Shown here: positions 60,813 through 64,000 of the stretch, piece by piece
Layout: the number at the start of each line of letters is the position of its first letter
Numbering within the stretch: position 1 is the stretch's first letter
Assembly: GCA_004794785.1 (NCBI GenBank)
Contig: SJOL01007044.1
Span: 932,668-996,667 of the forward strand
DNA: 64,000 nt
From: Opisthorchis felineus
Lineage: Eukaryota; Platyhelminthes; Trematoda; Opisthorchiida; Opisthorchiidae
Reading direction: 5' to 3'
Program-made: the position numbers and the translations under genes
The notes under the pieces: generated by a model
What the model was told of the DNA's origin: nothing
The model's input: only the letters and a program-made list of their open reading frames with translations
Database searches by the model: none

Positions 60813-63800
60813 GGACAGCATGACATCATTGTTCAACACTGATGTTTCGCTGCCGTACACCCATGATTTATTTGAAAGTCATATTGTGGAGAAGAGAAAT
60901 AAGTGGACTGGGAAGGGACTTAATGCTAGATTACCACAATAATTCCGAGGTGCCTACACCTCCAGACACTCATTCAGGCAATCTGGATAGAAACTGACAA
61001 CAAGAACGACATTGACACCTCTTGAAAACAACCACAGCAAGTATGGACAAAGCAGTGTTGCAAGCAAAACATGGAATCCGACGACATAGAAAAAATACAC
61101 TTCCGCAGAGCACTGCGCGTCCGTCTAAGGGGGGTGGTCCTAAACGAACATACCAGAAGGTATGAAGCTCTTTTTTAACTTGATCTTGTTAACAAAAAGA
61201 AACCCCGCTAAGTGCACTGATGGGCCAGCTTTCCAAGGAACATTCTTCCACCTCAAAACCGAACATTCTTTGTTAAGTCCAATCCTTTTCGTTTTGTTAG
61301 TATTAGGCGAGTGCATGTGCAGTGCATGCAAGCGTGTGATTGAGGGCTCTCAAGTTTGGCATGCACATATCCCGTACAGATGGTATGTTTAACTTATAAC
61401 TGTCGGATAGCTCCATCAAAAACCGACTGTCCGTTCCTATGTAAGTAGGACTGTGTTTACATTCTTCGAATGTTTGATTTTTTTATGATAATTTTAATCA
61501 ATCTGAACCCGCGATCAGATGATTTCTAGAGTATTTATTTAGGTCATAAGTGATGTAGGTACTTCAAAATTCTAACGTGAAACAAGTTTACGTTAAATGT
61601 GCACCAGGTTAATGCATTAATAAATACAGCGACGAGTGAATTTATTTACAGCTGCCTAACTGATATAACGTGATAGTTGATATTTACTACGAATTTTCTA
61701 CCAAAAACCCAAAGAGATGGGCTAGTTTTAACAATTGTCGAAAGTTTGCTCACTGCCAAACTATGTTTAGCCTGGCCAACTCCAAAAGTACGTCAAAGAT
61801 AAGAGCGCTTGTTTTCTCAAGGATGTACTGTGTACAAACATGTAATGTAAAACACAGTACCCCACCCTCTGCAACAGTTTTAAAGGGAGAATTATCCGTC
61901 ACTGTACCACTTATGAATGACACAAGTGAGATGCTTATGCATAGGTCATCCACTGAAATCCTTAAATATAAAAATTCCGGTAAACTTAAAACGACATGCA
62001 ATTACCGGTCTTTGGGCTTGCAGCGCCTCAAACACAAATTGTCTCAAGTTGCGACAGGAAGCATTGTTCAGGAATTCCACTCCTCACGTTCAGCTGATGA
62101 GATTGCTCTGGCTGCAGTTGTGGAAGACAAGAAACAGATGGAGATGTTACACTTCAGCCATTGATCACTGTGTGGTGTTGAAATCAGCCTTCTGGATTTC
62201 TCACACAGTATATGGTTATGAAATAAAGCCAAGGACGCTTCTGATATAGTTATTGGTTGTCTGTTTATTTATCTAGTCCCGTAGACACAGTCAGTCTACC
62301 CCAGGATTTTTATTACTCTGGTCTGTAGATATCAAGTCCTTGCAGATGGTCCACCCAAAGCTGATATACAACAATATATTACGTGAAGATTAACATCCGT
62401 ACATATCACGTCCGTATCATCTGCTTTGTCGCACTTGAGCTACCTCAGATACCCTAGCAGCTGGGCCTCTCTTGTTACTCAGCGAACTGGTAGTTATCTT
62501 TCCGTTCCTGTTTCCCTGATAAGGTGGGTGAAATATACATACATATATATTCATTGCTTACCTCAATCAGAGGCCCCGAAGAAATGCTTTTAAGTCGGCC
62601 GCTCAACCGGGAAGATTTCCATCTGGGGAAGCAGTGCGTTGCATGAACCTGTTTTATACTCCGTAGAAGTTCATGAAACATTTCGGCACTTTGGCACACA
62701 GTGTTTTCACTCGCAAGACCAAGTTGCCATTAAAATTTCCAAATCTCCTCATTCTATCTACAAACTATAATAATGTCAGAAAGGAAAAGAGTTTAAAAGC
62801 TGGCGAACGTATCAACTGCCAGGTGATCTGCAGCCAACTGACACTGACATACCTGACGGCCAACTTCTATACTTCGATTAAAAAGACTCAGCTAATTACG
62901 TAGTAAATGTTTTTGCGTATGACAAACTGCTAAACGAATGGTCATCATTAATTCACCCGCATAGATGTTGAGCAAACCAAACCATTAATTTTACTGGCCT
63001 AACAACTTAGTATAGAATTCTCCTAGAAAGTGGTTCGGCTTATTTTTTTATGGTTGGAATGTGTATTTATTGCTCCAGGCTAACTCGCGCCATAAAAAGG
63101 TTGCGTACATAAAAGACCCTTAAATACGCTTTACTCATCAAGCTCGCTTTACTTAATGCTACTAAGTTTGCGTGATTGTCCAGTTTCAAGCGTTTTGGAT
63201 TGACTTTCCTTGAGCTGTCATAAGATTCCCTAATTTAATAATTCGTCCCATAAATTATTCCCGGATTCTAATAGAACACAATAAATATGGAATACATGAA
63301 TTGTATTTAAAACAACTATAACGGCACTCAAAAAAGGACACGATTTCCGGCGGCTTCAATGCAAATGCCACTTGTTAAAGTAGATACACGCATAACTTGG
63401 TTGTATAACTCTCTTTGTGACTGTACACTTCATAAGCTATGAGCTATGCATTTTTGTGTGCTGCTCTGAGATCACAAAATGCGCCGAACCAGAATTTGAT
63501 CCTCAAACATTGCGTGCACAAGTGCTGTATTCGTTGAAACAAGTATAGATTTCTTAATTGAAACTAGATTAACGTTTGATTTCTCCGAATAAAACGCTAG
63601 TCAAATATGCTCATCATCTTGGGCTCGATAGCGCCGAGAGAATAAGTGCTACCTTATCTCTCCCATTATTTCTTACTTCATATCCAGTATACAGAAGAGG
63701 TTTACTGAATAATGCGCAAACCAGAGGTTATGAATTGACCGAGCAACTCCACAAGTTATATATTCTCTCATCGTGTTTTACCCCGATATTCCAGTCTCTT

Positions 63801-64000
63801 CTACATCAGCCCTATGGTTTTCAAACAGTTGCCGGAATGGTTCTGGCCAGAATATTTCAAAATTCGTCAAAACATTCATTTTCGATGTAAATATATCTGA
63901 GCTTGAAAACAGACACAGAGAAGGCATGGACTCGTGGTTACTACTCACAAACTAGCTTCGGTCGTTAGAATTCACACGGACGGGTTCCTCGGTAAAAAAA

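Larger units (their letters stand above)
54806..64000 (+). other. Partial intron 3 or downstream region, no further exon recognised
   Basis: The intron opens with a strong GTAAGT donor. Over the remaining 9.2 kb I searched for cadherin signatures (LDRE, DxNDNxP, ADxDxGxNG) and saw none. Given the sizes of introns 1 and 2, the next exon probably lies outside the window. Frames such as 56713-56997, 61670-62164 (164 codons) and 63576-63890 are unidentified and show no domain. Confidence 0.6.

Noticed and set aside
61670..62164. 164-codon plus-strand frame as a gene
   Set aside because: No domain, no splice-linked extension, and an overlapping competing frame. It could be chance or a decayed element.
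1..64000. CRISPR array, operon or prophage structure
   Set aside because: No regularly spaced direct repeats, no dense same-strand gene runs and no ribosome binding sites. All recognisable content is eukaryotic.

Overview
This window looks like intron-rich, repeat-laden animal DNA, most plausibly from a parasitic flatworm (a large-genome tapeworm or fluke). That placement is an inference. It rests on one protocadherin-type gene with very long introns, several decayed Penelope-like elements (PLEs), non-LTR retrotransposon fossils, and a tRNA-headed SINE with a hammerhead ribozyme resembling the SMalpha-type elements known from schistosomes. Nothing suggests a prokaryotic or organellar origin: there are no operons, ribosome binding sites or dense gene order.

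The only gene I can support is a plus-strand protocadherin. Three exons were found: 2510-4216 (signal peptide and cadherin repeats EC1 to EC4), 42841-43053 (first half of EC5) and 54557-54805 (end of EC5, start of EC6). Each junction has a GT donor or AG acceptor, each falls between codons (phase 0), and the spliced protein reads smoothly across both joins inside conserved cadherin motifs. Intron 1 is 38,624 bp and intron 2 is 11,503 bp. The open cadherin repeat at the end of exon 3 means the gene continues past the window, because no further exon was recognised in the last 9 kb.

Almost everything else recognisable is retroelement debris, mostly in intron 1. In order: an inverted pair of PLE 3' ends flanked by a 12-bp direct repeat (7.1-7.3 kb); a minus-strand LINE reverse transcriptase (10.3-11.3 kb); a hammerhead-bearing repeat (13.1 kb); a minus-strand PLE with RT and GIY-YIG remnants (18.5-20.9 kb); a tRNA-derived SINE with a hammerhead (27.8 kb); a second minus-strand PLE (31.0-32.5 kb) beside a second copy of the hammerhead repeat that forms a long inverted repeat (32.6-32.9 kb); a plus-strand LINE (33.5-34.6 kb); and a 5'-truncated plus-strand PLE (41.1-41.9 kb). 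A second tRNA-like SINE head lies at 59.75 kb. All the RT and endonuclease frames carry stops and frameshifts.

The most interesting theme is the number of hammerhead ribozyme cores. Two intact-looking minus-strand copies have short self-complementary stem III sequences. One plus-strand copy in the SINE lies sense to the protocadherin transcript. Several weaker or broken versions sit at PLE 3' ends. The long stretches between these features show only short, unconvincing frames and a few simple repeats.
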